From contig NZ_CP034726.1 of the NCBI RefSeq assembly GCF_004359375.1, positions 992,001 through 1,056,000 of the forward strand: a DNA stretch of 64,000 nucleotides, in the 5' to 3' direction. Shown here piece by piece: positions 25,821-34,577 of this stretch. Below the pieces are notes generated by a model. That model did no database searches. It saw only the letters and a program-made list of their open reading frames with translations, and had not been told where the DNA came from. The stretch is from Acetilactobacillus jinshanensis (GTDB lineage Bacteria; Bacillota; Bacilli; Lactobacillales; Lactobacillaceae). Position numbers and translations under genes: made by a program. Each line of letters opens with the position of its first letter. The first letter of the stretch is position 1.

Positions 25821-28800
25821 TTGAATAAGAAAATGTTACGAAATAAAGCCTTTTTAATGAGTCATACCTTTAATAGAACGAAGTTATTCCATTCAAAAAA
25901 GGGATGGCTAATTACTAGCGCTTTATTTTTTGCCTTGTTGGGTGCTTTTGCTGTTAACGCATCAGCTAATGCCAATACTACACAGCAGCCCGTGAATTCT
26001 AACAAGGTAATTACTAAAAAAGCAAATAACTTATTAAATAATATCGTAGCTAATGCAGCTACTAAACCAAATAATACTGCTGAATTAAAATCCACTAGTA
26101 CCCAAAACAATAATCAGAATGCTAATCCATCTAATTTAGCAAAGCTTAATAATTTAGGTAGTAAAGAAAATAATAGTGCCAAGGTAGCTACTACACCTAA
26201 GGTGAATTCTGATAATAGTCAGATAAATAAAACCACTGCAAGTTCTCAGAATAATGTTAAGAAAGCTAATTTTGGCGTAGAGTTAGGATCTACTCCGTCA
26301 CAGCATAACGAAGAAAATAAGGCTAGCGATAGTCATTGGATTTATGATAATAGTACTCAGCAATACGCTAGTGATACCCAATTTAATGATTGGAAAACTA
26401 ATGCTGAATTAAGTCAGGCTGCATATTATGGCTTAAATTGGCAATATAGCCAAAAAGCAAATGCCGTTGAATTTACTAGTGGTAAATTAGACAGCGATGT
26501 TGCAAATGCTACGGTAGATGGTCCGTTTGGCTATAATATTCAGAATCCCACTATTAGAAATGCCAAATCCCTTAAATTTGACAGTGCTGTTGACACATCG
26601 AATCTAACATCATTAAGAAATCTATTTGGTGGTAATGGTTCCGTATACTCATTAGATTTAGGCCCCAACTTTAATACTCAAAATGTAACCAATATGCAAG
26701 CTGCATTTCAAGGCAACACTAATCTAAGGTACCTTAATTTTGGTGATAATTTTAATACCAGCAACGTAACCAACATGAATAGCATGTTCAATAATGACCC
26801 TAGTTTAGTAGACTTAAATTTAAATAGCTTTAATACTGGTAACGTTACTGACATGGCTAATATGTTTACTCGTGATACTAATATCAAATCACTCACTTTT
26901 CCAAGCATATTTAGCGCTAATAAAGTGACTACAATGCATAGCATGTTTGAGAGTGATGAAAATTTATCCGATTTAAATTTATCATCATTTAATACAACTA
27001 GTGATTTAACTGATACGGGTTGGATGTTCTGTAGTGATTTTAATTTAAAGTCGGTTAACATACCTAATACATTTCACACTAGTAACGTTACATCGATGGA
27101 CAGTATGTTCTGGAACGATCATTCGCTACAGTCTTTAACATTACCAGAATCATTTGACACTAGTAATGTAACAAACATGAGTGGGATGTTTAATAATAAC
27201 TATAATCTAAAATCACTTAATCTACCGAGTACGTTTAACGGTAATAAAGTGACTACAATGCATAGTATGTTTGAGAGTGACTTTAGTCTGTCAGACCTAG
27301 ACTTATCATCACTTAAGACTAGCAGTGACTTGACTGATTTAGGTTGGATGTTTTGTGATGATGGTGCATTAAAATCATTAGAATTTCCCGAGGGCTTTAA
27401 TACTAATAGCGTCACATCAATGGCTAGTATGTTCTGGGGAGCAGGTTCTTTACAAAAAATAATATTTTCACCATTATTCAACACAAGTAATGTAGTAAAT
27501 ATGGATGGTATGCTTAATTCTTCAGCATTAAATCAGTTGACTATTAAATCTAATGGTACTAAATTTAATAGCGAAGCTTTTTCTACGCCAATAAATATGT
27601 ATAAGCAATTATCAAATAATACCTATTCAGACACACCAAACAATTTTCTTTATGGAAACATAGGTACATTTGTAGCGGGTTATATAGCATTTCCAATTAC
27701 TAATCCAAATGACACTTTAGCCAAAACTTATCCCACGTTAACTGATAATCAGTGGAATCAGAATTATCATTTTAATAATCCAGAAGGGCAAAATAATGAT
27801 ATTGAATCTATTATTCCTCATAAAGATGATAATGGGGAGATTGATTATTGGGATGTCTATTATTTGTGGAACCCTGATCCTGGTAATCCTGGGCAAAGTG
27901 CCTATGATGAATGGGGCTGGGCACGAGCAACACCTGATTTTAAACAATTTTATCCTGTAGATATTAATAATCCAGTATCATTAAAAAATGTTGCTATTCC
28001 TAATCCTGAATATGAAATTAATGGTCAAAATAGGATTGAAGTAAATTCATCAGACATTCCAGTATCTATTCGAATCCCATGGCATCAAGTCGCTGGTGGA
28101 TCTGTTATTCCAAATAAGCATGGGAATGGTCAATGGTTAACTCATGATGTTATTACTGGAAACCCAATTGATCAGAATGCCAGATTGGCTTACTTTGCTA
28201 ATTATGGGAATAACGATGATTGTTATTTAGCATATGCTAACCCAATTTATAGTAATGGAACAATCGTCGGCTATAAACAATTCAGGCCATATAGTGAGCA
28301 AAATGTTTTTACAACAAAGACTTCTGGCGCTGCGCTTGGTAATACTCGAGATCCATACGTGATTATTAATCCGGAAAATCACAATCAGTTATTAGCATAT
28401 TGTGCTGGAGGAACAGATCAAAAAATTTATGTATTGTCTAGTAGCGATGCTGTTAATTGGGTATTAGCTTCTTCCATTAATGTTCATAAATTATTAAATT
28501 ATACACTTAATAATAATGATTCTCATAATATAAATAGTGCTGAAACACCATATGTAGCAATTTTAAATGGCACACCAATACTATTTATGAGTGAACAAGA
28601 CACTAGTGATAAAGATACTGAAGGTATTATTTACGCAACCGGTTCTTTAAATAACGGTATCTTTCAATTATCACCGAATTCTCACATAGGAAGAGTTGAT
28701 TTAGGTCATGATGTTTATGCTGGTAATTTCGCTCAATTAAATGATAATGAATTAGTATTTATTGGTTGGTCAAACAGTTGGGCCTATTTTAATGGAAAAC

Positions 28801-30212
28801 ATGCCGGAGGATTTACATTACCACGTTACATTAGTTGGAATAACTCTACTAATACTTTAAATTCGACTCCCATTGAACCAATTATAAATAACTTGTCAGA
28901 TAGAGATAATAATGGGAATTTTAAAGTGAATGGCAAGGTCAGTATTAAATTTAATCAACCAACAAATAATTTTGACATAACATTTTCTCGTATTAATAAT
29001 GCTCGTAATAATGTTGAATTCAAATTCAATAATGGTAAATTCACAGTTACTCGACAAGGTAGCGCTAATGGGGTTACTGATTTAAATGACGATAATTTTG
29101 TTAATTTAACTATTAATAAATTATCTAATGTCCAGTTTTATTTAGATAATGATACTATTGAAGCTTACTTACCAGATGTTAGTCAGATGTACACTGTATT
29201 AGATTATGATGATACTCGTAACATGCCATACAAAGTAACAGGTATACCGAGTAACGCTGGTATTACTAGTTATCAATTTAAAGATGACACTATAGTTCCT
29301 GAAGATACAACAAATGTACAACCGAGCCATGAAATTAGTGCCAGTACTAATGATAATAATCAGAATGAACCAGTACCTGATTCATCAACTAATTCTAATA
29401 ACACTGCGAATGTACCATCCACTATAATTACACCGAATGCAACAAATGTACCATCAAATAATTCCATTGTTACTCGTACTAGTCTAAAAGTTAGTAATGT
29501 TGTAAGTAATAAAGAACAATCAGGTAAAGGATCTAATGGTCATTACGCCACTGTACCAAATAACTTTATTGCATTAACGGATGTTACTAGGCGTAATCAT
29601 TTCTACGTACATGGCCATGCCGTTAAAATTACTCGTAAAGCTGCTAAGAATACTAAAGTATTATCAGCATATCTTAAAAGTCATAAGATTCAGTACACCG
29701 TTAAGATTGGCAAGTTAATCGGTCATATTTATGGCTACATTAAGAATATAAAGCCATCATTTATGAACCGTAAGCATGTTAAGGTTCAAATCAGCAATGA
29801 TCAAATTGCTCGTGTTGCTACTAGGAATGTGAAAATAATATCTGCTGCTCGTAAAGGTAGTAATGTTACATATCACGTTGCATTTAAGCATATGAAGCAT
29901 ATTATGCATGGTGTGATCTATGCTAAGGTAACGAAGAGAATCTTTGTTAAATGTGGTACCTATAAGAAAACTAAGTTAAGCAGTGAGTACTATCCCGTAA
30001 GAAAAGTTCGTTACGGGAGTTATACTCTGGTTAAGAAACCATGCATGGTTCACAGTAGTAAGAATTTTACGAAAGGGAATGCTGTTAAGTCTTTGCACCC
30101 CAGTATAATGTTAAATGTGAAACGTATAGTTCGTATTGGTAATATGACACGCTTTGTATTGAATAATGGTGGATTTATAACTGGACTTAAGAGGTATATG
30201 AAATTATATTAA
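25821..30212 (+). CDS. Large surface protein: BspA-type LRR plus GH32 fructan hydrolase-like domain
   Basis: 1463 residues from TTG 25821. The N-terminus has a KxYKxGKxW-like signal (KLFHSKKGW, residues about 21-29) and a hydrophobic stretch ending near ASANA. An Asn/Thr-rich linker follows, then BspA-type (DUF285) repeats at about 280-580, each with FNTSNVTNMxxMF. Residues about 630-1130 look like GH32: possible nucleophile Asp660 (QNND), RDP Asp844 and acid/base Glu908 (SAETP), closest in pattern to endolevanase-like members. The C-terminus is cationic and ends in repeats like lactobacillar wall-binding domains (NNGGFITGLKRYM). No LPxTG motif. It probably digests levan or inulin at the cell surface. 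Confidence 0.75.
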   Translation: MNKKMLRNKAFLMSHTFNRTKLFHSKKGWLITSALFFALLGAFAVNASANANTTQQPVNSNKVITKKANNLLNNIVANAATKPNNTAELKSTSTQNNNQNANPSNLAKLNNLGSKENNSAKVATTPKVNSDNSQINKTTASSQNNVKKANFGVELGSTPSQHNEENKASDSHWIYDNSTQQYASDTQFNDWKTNAELSQAAYYGLNWQYSQKANAVEFTSGKLDSDVANATVDGPFGYNIQNPTIRNAKSLKFDSAVDTSNLTSLRNLFGGNGSVYSLDLGPNFNTQNVTNMQAAFQGNTNLRYLNFGDNFNTSNVTNMNSMFNNDPSLVDLNLNSFNTGNVTDMANMFTRDTNIKSLTFPSIFSANKVTTMHSMFESDENLSDLNLSSFNTTSDLTDTGWMFCSDFNLKSVNIPNTFHTSNVTSMDSMFWNDHSLQSLTLPESFDTSNVTNMSGMFNNNYNLKSLNLPSTFNGNKVTTMHSMFESDFSLSDLDLSSLKTSSDLTDLGWMFCDDGALKSLEFPEGFNTNSVTSMASMFWGAGSLQKIIFSPLFNTSNVVNMDGMLNSSALNQLTIKSNGTKFNSEAFSTPINMYKQLSNNTYSDTPNNFLYGNIGTFVAGYIAFPITNPNDTLAKTYPTLTDNQWNQNYHFNNPEGQNNDIESIIPHKDDNGEIDYWDVYYLWNPDPGNPGQSAYDEWGWARATPDFKQFYPVDINNPVSLKNVAIPNPEYEINGQNRIEVNSSDIPVSIRIPWHQVAGGSVIPNKHGNGQWLTHDVITGNPIDQNARLAYFANYGNNDDCYLAYANPIYSNGTIVGYKQFRPYSEQNVFTTKTSGAALGNTRDPYVIINPENHNQLLAYCAGGTDQKIYVLSSSDAVNWVLASSINVHKLLNYTLNNNDSHNINSAETPYVAILNGTPILFMSEQDTSDKDTEGIIYATGSLNNGIFQLSPNSHIGRVDLGHDVYAGNFAQLNDNELVFIGWSNSWAYFNGKHAGGFTLPRYISWNNSTNTLNSTPIEPIINNLSDRDNNGNFKVNGKVSIKFNQPTNNFDITFSRINNARNNVEFKFNNGKFTVTRQGSANGVTDLNDDNFVNLTINKLSNVQFYLDNDTIEAYLPDVSQMYTVLDYDDTRNMPYKVTGIPSNAGITSYQFKDDTIVPEDTTNVQPSHEISASTNDNNQNEPVPDSSTNSNNTANVPSTIITPNATNVPSNNSIVTRTSLKVSNVVSNKEQSGKGSNGHYATVPNNFIALTDVTRRNHFYVHGHAVKITRKAAKNTKVLSAYLKSHKIQYTVKIGKLIGHIYGYIKNIKPSFMNRKHVKVQISNDQIARVATRNVKIISAARKGSNVTYHVAFKHMKHIMHGVIYAKVTKRIFVKCGTYKKTKLSSEYYPVRKVRYGSYTLVKKPCMVHSSKNFTKGNAVKSLHPSIMLNVKRIVRIGNMTRFVLNNGGFITGLKRYMKLY

Positions 30213-30228
30213 ATTAATAATTTTTTGA

Positions 30229-30257
30229 AGGCGTATTTATTAATGCGCCTTTTTCAT
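30229..30257 (+). terminator. Intrinsic terminator
   Basis: AAGGCGTATTTATTAATGCGCCTTTTT. Confidence 0.75.
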
Positions 30258-30334
30258 ACATAGAAAGAATATTTATACGCATTAGTTATTAGGTGAGAGA
30301 TAATAGATATTTAATAATAAAGGAGTAAAATTAT

Positions 30335-30529
30335 ATGATCTACAATTTAAATAGTATTTGCTATATTATTTTGATAGGCTTAGTGTTATTTTTATTTGAT
30401 GTGTTACCAAAATATTTAATTAAGAATCTGAGATTTCAATTAAGTTTACAATTTTTTTGGGTGTGTTTGTACATCAGCCGCATTTTTTATACCGTATTAT
30501 TGGCCACAATTGATAACTATGTGGATTAA
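30335..30529 (+). CDS. Small membrane protein (64 aa)
   Basis: ATG 30335 follows AAAGGAG. Two hydrophobic helices (about residues 8-24 and 39-57) are separated by a basic loop. AT-rich like the island before it. Its end overlaps the next tiny ORF by 11 bp. Function unknown; a peptide/partner pair is one possibility. Confidence 0.55.
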   Translation: MIYNLNSICYIILIGLVLFLFDVLPKYLIKNLRFQLSLQFFWVCLYISRIFYTVLLATIDNYVD

Positions 30530-30617
30530 TACGTTTGGTGGCTGGGGAGCTACCAGATTAATAGTTGCTTTAATAGGTATAGGTGGAAGCCTATATCTGA
30601 TTCATCACTCAAAATGA
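30519..30617 (+). CDS. Tiny membrane peptide (32 aa)
   Basis: ATG 30519 overlaps the end of the previous ORF. The 32 residues have a Gly-rich start (MWINTFGGWGATR) and one helix with glycines spaced for helix packing (LIGIGG), ending HHSK. A terminator follows. It could be a membrane-acting peptide, but nothing proves it. Confidence 0.4.
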   Translation: MWINTFGGWGATRLIVALIGIGGSLYLIHHSK

Positions 30618-30672
30618 CTTTAATTAATCAAATAACAAGTTTATGTTAAAATTATCATATTCCAATGAGTTA

Positions 30673-30714
30673 GAAAGCCACATGGCAATTGATTTTGTTG
30701 TGTGGCTTTTTGTC
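30673..30714 (+). terminator. Intrinsic terminator
   Basis: AAAGCCACA...TGTGGCTTTTTG hairpin after the small membrane gene pair. Confidence 0.75.
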
Positions 30715-30762
30715 TAAAACTTTAATAAATTGTTTCAAGATTAGTTTTTTGTCGGCTAGATT

Positions 30763-31710
30763 TCAACTTTGTTTAGAACGATTTGGTAATTTATTAATCT
30801 CATCACGAAAAGCTTGAATAGCTGTCCTGTAATTAAGAGCTTCCATAGGCCTGGTGTCTATTTGACGTACGGCATCAAAGACTTCATCTTGGCTTACATT
30901 ATTGAAGTTAGTTCCCTTCGGGAAATAACCACGTAACTTACGGTTCATCCTTTCGTTTGTGCCACGTTCCCATGGCGAATATGGGTGACAGAAGTAAAAG
31001 CGAAGATGATATACCATGGCTTGGATATAATTATGAGAAAACTCACGACCATGATCCGTAGTTATGGACTTAACGTAAGGCTTAAAGTGGCTCATGAATA
31101 TTTTCATGGCCACCGCAAATGACTTATGAGTTCGATTCGGTATGATCATCGACCATAAAAGTCGTGTTTTACGTTCAATGAAAGTTACCAGACAAGGCTT
31201 TGCTTTACCTCGCGGTGACATGATTGTGTCAGCTTCCCAATTACCGAACAATGATCGATTATTAACGTCAGCAGGACGTTCATTAATCAGCCTTTTAATA
31301 GGGAAGTGCCCACGACGGTCACGTTTTCTTTTGCGTCTTAGGCCATGCTCTGGCAATAAGCTTAAAGTTACGCCAGTTATTCGATGCTTGTATATCCAGT
31401 TATAAATAGAACTAGCCGCAATATGCAGCTCATGTGCGATTATCTCAGGTGGATACTTAAGCTTTAAATCATTATAAATAATACTTTCGGTATACCCGTT
31501 TAGAATTGGGTGACGTCCACAATGACTACGCTTCTTTTTCTCATCTGCTTGAGCTTTATCAGGATTATAATACGTTAAACGATGAACTTCATTCCAGATA
31601 ACTGATTTAGAATGATGTAACCGTAATGCAATTTGTCCGTAGGACAAACCTTCCTGAAGATAAGCATAAATGCTTCCGCGCTGCGATAATGTTATACTGA
31701 CATTGCTCAT
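30763..31710 (-). CDS. IS30-family transposase
   Basis: About 315 residues from ATG 31710 (AAAGGC upstream). An N-terminal helix-turn-helix (LSYGQIALRLHHSKSVIWNEVHR) precedes the DDE catalytic core: Asp in NWEADTI, Asp in SITTDHGREF and Glu in SPWERGTNERMN. It appears intact. The stop codon (TGA, 30765-30763) lies a few bases outside the left terminal repeat, so the last codons are read into flanking DNA. Confidence 0.92.
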   Translation of the reverse strand: MSNVSITLSQRGSIYAYLQEGLSYGQIALRLHHSKSVIWNEVHRLTYYNPDKAQADEKKKRSHCGRHPILNGYTESIIYNDLKLKYPPEIIAHELHIAASSIYNWIYKHRITGVTLSLLPEHGLRRKRKRDRRGHFPIKRLINERPADVNNRSLFGNWEADTIMSPRGKAKPCLVTFIERKTRLLWSMIIPNRTHKSFAVAMKIFMSHFKPYVKSITTDHGREFSHNYIQAMVYHLRFYFCHPYSPWERGTNERMNRKLRGYFPKGTNFNNVSQDEVFDAVRQIDTRPMEALNYRTAIQAFRDEINKLPNRSKQS

Positions 31711-31800
31711 TATAAATTGCCTTTCTATGTGTTTTTTGGACAATGCCATTGTAAAGCAATTTATGATGGGTTTTATTTTTTATTTGACCGTTCTAAACAA
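30769..31800 (-). mobile_element. IS30-family insertion sequence
   Basis: Exact 12-bp terminal inverted repeats TTGTTTAGAACG (30769-30780) and CGTTCTAAACAA (31789-31800) bound about 1.03 kb, a normal IS30 size, around one transposase gene. I could not identify a target duplication with certainty. Confidence 0.8.
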
Positions 31801-32046
31801 TTTTAGAATTTAAGATAAGCTCATGGTCAGTTAACGTTAAATTTAAAAGGATTGATGTGAATATGCTGATATAGTTCACGGACGCTTTTAAAGCAAGAGT
31901 ATGAGATATTAAATAAGTTGCTTTATGTTTTCTTAAATCGTAATGTAAATGATTCGTGTTATGATATTGGTAAACGAACAAAAGTTTTCTTTGAACATTG
32001 TGATATAATTAAATCAAAAATATAATATGGAAAGGGCCGTCATATT
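31801..32046. other. Intergenic region after the IS30 element
   Basis: No gene is supported here. The 62-codon minus-strand frame in this stretch is AT-rich and lacks a ribosome binding site. Confidence 0.4.
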
Positions 32047-32145
32047 ATGTTTACTGATAAAGAAATTAAGTTTGCTCAAAGTTTGCACTTTAGTAAAAAA
32101 TTTTTAGAATCTAAAGAAGCTCGCGAAGCTGTCATGGAAGGTTAA
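32047..32145 (+). CDS. Short charged peptide (32 aa)
   Basis: ATG 32047 follows GGAAAGGG. The product is a charged helix (MFTDKEIKFAQSLHFSKKFLE...). After the TAA the frame continues for only five codons (IEGLE) to a second stop, so it may be a slightly shortened version of a longer peptide. Function unknown. Confidence 0.4.
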   Translation: MFTDKEIKFAQSLHFSKKFLESKEAREAVMEG

Positions 32146-32188
32146 ATTGAGGGCCTTGAATAAATAATCGTACGTAAATTTTAATCAT

Positions 32189-32235
32189 AACTAAAAAGGC
32201 TACGTAACACATTAAGTATTACGTAACTTTTTTGT
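32189..32235. terminator. Intrinsic terminator
   Basis: AAAAAGGCTACGTAA...TTACGTAACTTTTTT, usable on both strands. Confidence 0.7.
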
Positions 32236-32240
32236 ATCTA

Positions 32241-32843
32241 TTACATACACGATTCCGAAAAACCAATCAATACTAAAATAATAAAGAGTCCCTGCAGTGA
32301 TAAGCCATATAAATACCAGCGTAATTTCAACGTTTTAACCACCATAAAGAAGAATACAAAACCTAAAATTACGGCAATTACCGTTGCAAGCAATGCGATT
32401 ACGTCGATCCAGATAATATCATGTTCTGTGATTGAATAAACAATCGTTAGGGAAAACACAATGATGTCAATCAGATAGGTAATGTTTAGACCTTTAATAA
32501 ACTTCTTTGGATAGCTGACGTTATGATCTTTCATTTCCCACAATTTATGAAAAACAAAGCCAAAGATCAAACCGATAATAATAAAGGCAATCAGTGACCA
32601 CACTGATAATTTCACGACTTCCGTTGTGGTTGGATATTCAGCAACTGGCGGGATGGTTGCATTACTGATCAGGCCACCAACGAAGAAACTAACCATAAAG
32701 TAAAGGATGTAACTGATTGCAGCCATTGCTCGTTTGGCTAGATCATGATGGCCAGCAATCACGTAAGTTACCGTGATGATCCCGATGATTAATAATAAAA
32801 CGATTATCACCGTCATGACAGTAATTCCAATCATTCCTAGCAT
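32241..32843 (-). CDS. Six-helix membrane protein, unknown
   Basis: 200 residues with about six hydrophobic helices and short charged loops; start ATG 32843. It lies downstream of the purine permease in the same direction, with 118 bp between. No family motif recognised. Confidence 0.65.
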   Translation of the reverse strand: MLGMIGITVMTVIIVLLLIIGIITVTYVIAGHHDLAKRAMAAISYILYFMVSFFVGGLISNATIPPVAEYPTTTEVVKLSVWSLIAFIIIGLIFGFVFHKLWEMKDHNVSYPKKFIKGLNITYLIDIIVFSLTIVYSITEHDIIWIDVIALLATVIAVILGFVFFFMVVKTLKLRWYLYGLSLQGLFIILVLIGFSESCM

Positions 32844-32961
32844 ATTTTCACTTCCTAATTGTTTACAGGATAACGTTTATTCAAGATCTTCGCAAACTAA
32901 AAAGCCCGTTGGGATTGACCCAAACGGACTTGATAGAATTATATGTGCAAATTATCAATCA

Positions 32962-34275
32962 TTAATTTTCATTCAAGATCCACATGAAGAACAGGAACAC
33001 GATGGCTAATGAATACATGATGATATTAACGTGTTTAGCACGCTTCGTAGCAAGCATCGTGATTGGGTACATGATGAAGCCTAATGCAATTCCATCAGAA
33101 ACACTGTAGGTCAACGGAATTCCAATCATGATTAAGAAAGCTGGGGTAGCAATGGCAAAGTCTTTCCAGTTGATCTTAGCTAAGGATTGGGCCATTAAAA
33201 TCCCAACGATGATTAAAGCCGGAGCGGTAACCTGATCGGTGATGACACTTAGTAACGGTGAGAAGAAACCACCGATGATGAACAGTAATCCAGTAACGAC
33301 AACGGTGAAGCCTGAACGACCACCCATGGAAATCCCGGTGGATGATTCAACGAAGGCACCCATTGGGGAAGTCCCTAATAGTGAACCGATGACCATGTCT
33401 GACGAATCGGCGACTAAAGTTCTACCAATCCTTGGAATGTGGTTATTTTTAATTAAACCGGCTTGTTCACACAAACCAACTAACGTACCAGCAGTATCAA
33501 AGAAGGTAACCAGTAGGAACGTTAGAACGACAACCGCTAATTGTAATGTATTAATTTTATCTAAATTCTTTAAAGCGACTAAGAAGGTTGGCTTTAAACT
33601 TGGCATTCCAGAAACGATTTTAGTTGGTAACGGAATTAACTTAGTGGAAATCCCTAAGATTGTGGTACAAATCATGCCAATGAAAATGGCGGCAGGGATC
33701 CGCATTGTGAATAAAACGATGGTTAATACTAGACCAAAAACGGTCAACCAGGTGGTCCCGACGTGAAGTGAACCTAGGCCAACCAAGTTACTCTTATTAG
33801 CAACGATCAAACCACCGTTCTGAAAACCGATGAACGCAATGAACAGACCAATTCCGCCACTGATGGCTCGCTTGAAGTCAGCAGGAATGGCGTTGATGAT
33901 CAGTTCACGGATCTTAAATGCAGTTAAGATGACGAAGATGATTGAAGCTGCAAAAACACCAGCTAGAGCGGTTTGCCAAGGGATGTGCATCCCGACACAG
34001 ACCGAATAAGCAAAGAAGGCGTTGATCCCTAGACTAGATGAAAGGGCAATTGGGTAGTTTGCAACGATCCCCATGATAAAACAGCCCAGTGCACTAGCTA
34101 GGGCAGTCGCTGTAAAGACGGCACCTTTATTCATACCCGCGGCTCCCAAGACGTTTGGGTTGACGAACAAGATGTAAGCCATCGCCGTAAAAGTAGTAAT
34201 TCCGGCTAGGGTTTCCGTTTTCAAGTTAGTGCCTAACTCCTTGAAATGGAAGTATTTAGCAATCATTGATCTCAA
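32962..34275 (-). CDS. NCS2 (AzgA-type) purine permease
   Basis: 437 residues with 12-14 helices. Motifs fit the AzgA-like adenine/guanine/hypoxanthine subfamily of nucleobase:cation symporters: ETLAGITTFTAMAYILFVNP at the N-terminus, SSSLGINAFFAYSV, TFFDTAGTLVGLCEQAG and ESSTGISMGGRSGFT. TTG 34275 is preferred because AAAGGAG lies 9 bases upstream; ATG 34266 is farther. It imports purine bases. The long leader contains a terminator, so expression appears controlled by attenuation. Confidence 0.9.
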   Translation of the reverse strand: MRSMIAKYFHFKELGTNLKTETLAGITTFTAMAYILFVNPNVLGAAGMNKGAVFTATALASALGCFIMGIVANYPIALSSSLGINAFFAYSVCVGMHIPWQTALAGVFAASIIFVILTAFKIRELIINAIPADFKRAISGGIGLFIAFIGFQNGGLIVANKSNLVGLGSLHVGTTWLTVFGLVLTIVLFTMRIPAAIFIGMICTTILGISTKLIPLPTKIVSGMPSLKPTFLVALKNLDKINTLQLAVVVLTFLLVTFFDTAGTLVGLCEQAGLIKNNHIPRIGRTLVADSSDMVIGSLLGTSPMGAFVESSTGISMGGRSGFTVVVTGLLFIIGGFFSPLLSVITDQVTAPALIIVGILMAQSLAKINWKDFAIATPAFLIMIGIPLTYSVSDGIALGFIMYPITMLATKRAKHVNIIMYSLAIVFLFFMWILNEN

Positions 34276-34288
34276 TGTCGAGATCTCC

Positions 34289-34314
34289 TTTCGGTTGGAT
34301 ATTTACGACCGAAA
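34289..34314 (-). promoter_or_regulatory. Hairpin over the permease ribosome binding site
   Basis: On the minus strand TTTCGGT (34314-34308) pairs with ACCGAAA (34295-34289), and the 3' arm runs into the AAAGGAG. Extended to ATTTCGGTC, the 5' arm can also pair with GACCGAAAT at 34453-34445. Confidence 0.5.
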
Positions 34315-34332
34315 TCGAGGTCCCGAGCGAGT

Positions 34333-34453
34333 AAAAAAGGCCTAATTTCATTCAGAAACTAGGTCGGCATACCAGATTGGAGTAAGAAAATATGCAACTG
34401 AATGCATCAAAGATTGCTCCAAGGCCCATCAATATGAGGCCCTAATTTCGGTC
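34333..34453 (-). promoter_or_regulatory. Riboswitch-like attenuator leader of the purine permease, class not recognised
   Basis: The terminator is GACCTAGTTTC (34365-34355), loop, GAAATTAGGCC (34349-34339), T6 (34338-34333). The start of the leader holds GAAATTAGGGCC (34449-34438), a copy of the terminator's 3' arm, so the terminator's 5' arm can pair with it instead and enclose about 75 nt. The enclosed part has hairpins GGCC...GGCC and TTGGAG...CTCCAA (34422-34417 / 34382-34377) topped by ATGCA/TGCAT. This is expression-platform logic. The conserved cores of the classic purine aptamer (such as TTTCTACC) are absent. Confidence 0.6.
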
Positions 34454-34471
34454 AATTGAATTAACGCTTTA

Positions 34472-34499
34472 AGAATACCATGTTCTCGAGCAATGTCAA
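34472..34499 (-). promoter_or_regulatory. Promoter of the purine permease leader
   Basis: TTGACA (34499-34494), a 16-bp spacer and TATTCT (34477-34472), placing the transcript start about 12 bp before the leader's first pairing arm. Confidence 0.65.
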
Positions 34500-34510
34500 A
34501 TTGACCTTAA

Positions 34511-34523
34511 GAAATGTTCGTAA
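34511..34523 (-). promoter_or_regulatory. PurBox-like site
   Basis: TTTTACGAACATT on the minus strand matches the PurR box consensus (AWWWCCGAACWWT) at 11 of 13 positions and lies just upstream of the permease -35. Only one copy is clear. Confidence 0.35.
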
Positions 34524-34577
34524 AACCACTATAATAGTTGGTGTAAACGTTAATTCATGAAAGGAAAAGAATTTAAA

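Noticed and set aside
26708-27484. Antisense ORFs with Leu/Val-rich repeats opposite the surface-protein gene
   Set aside because: They are the mirror of the BspA-type repeats on the coding strand and have no start signals.
33239-33766. 175-codon plus-strand ORF opposite the purine permease
   Set aside because: The minus-strand permease has clear family motifs throughout; this frame is its shadow.
34333-34453. Classic purine riboswitch upstream of the purine permease
   Set aside because: The conserved purine aptamer loops and junction bases are not found, so the leader is reported as unclassified.
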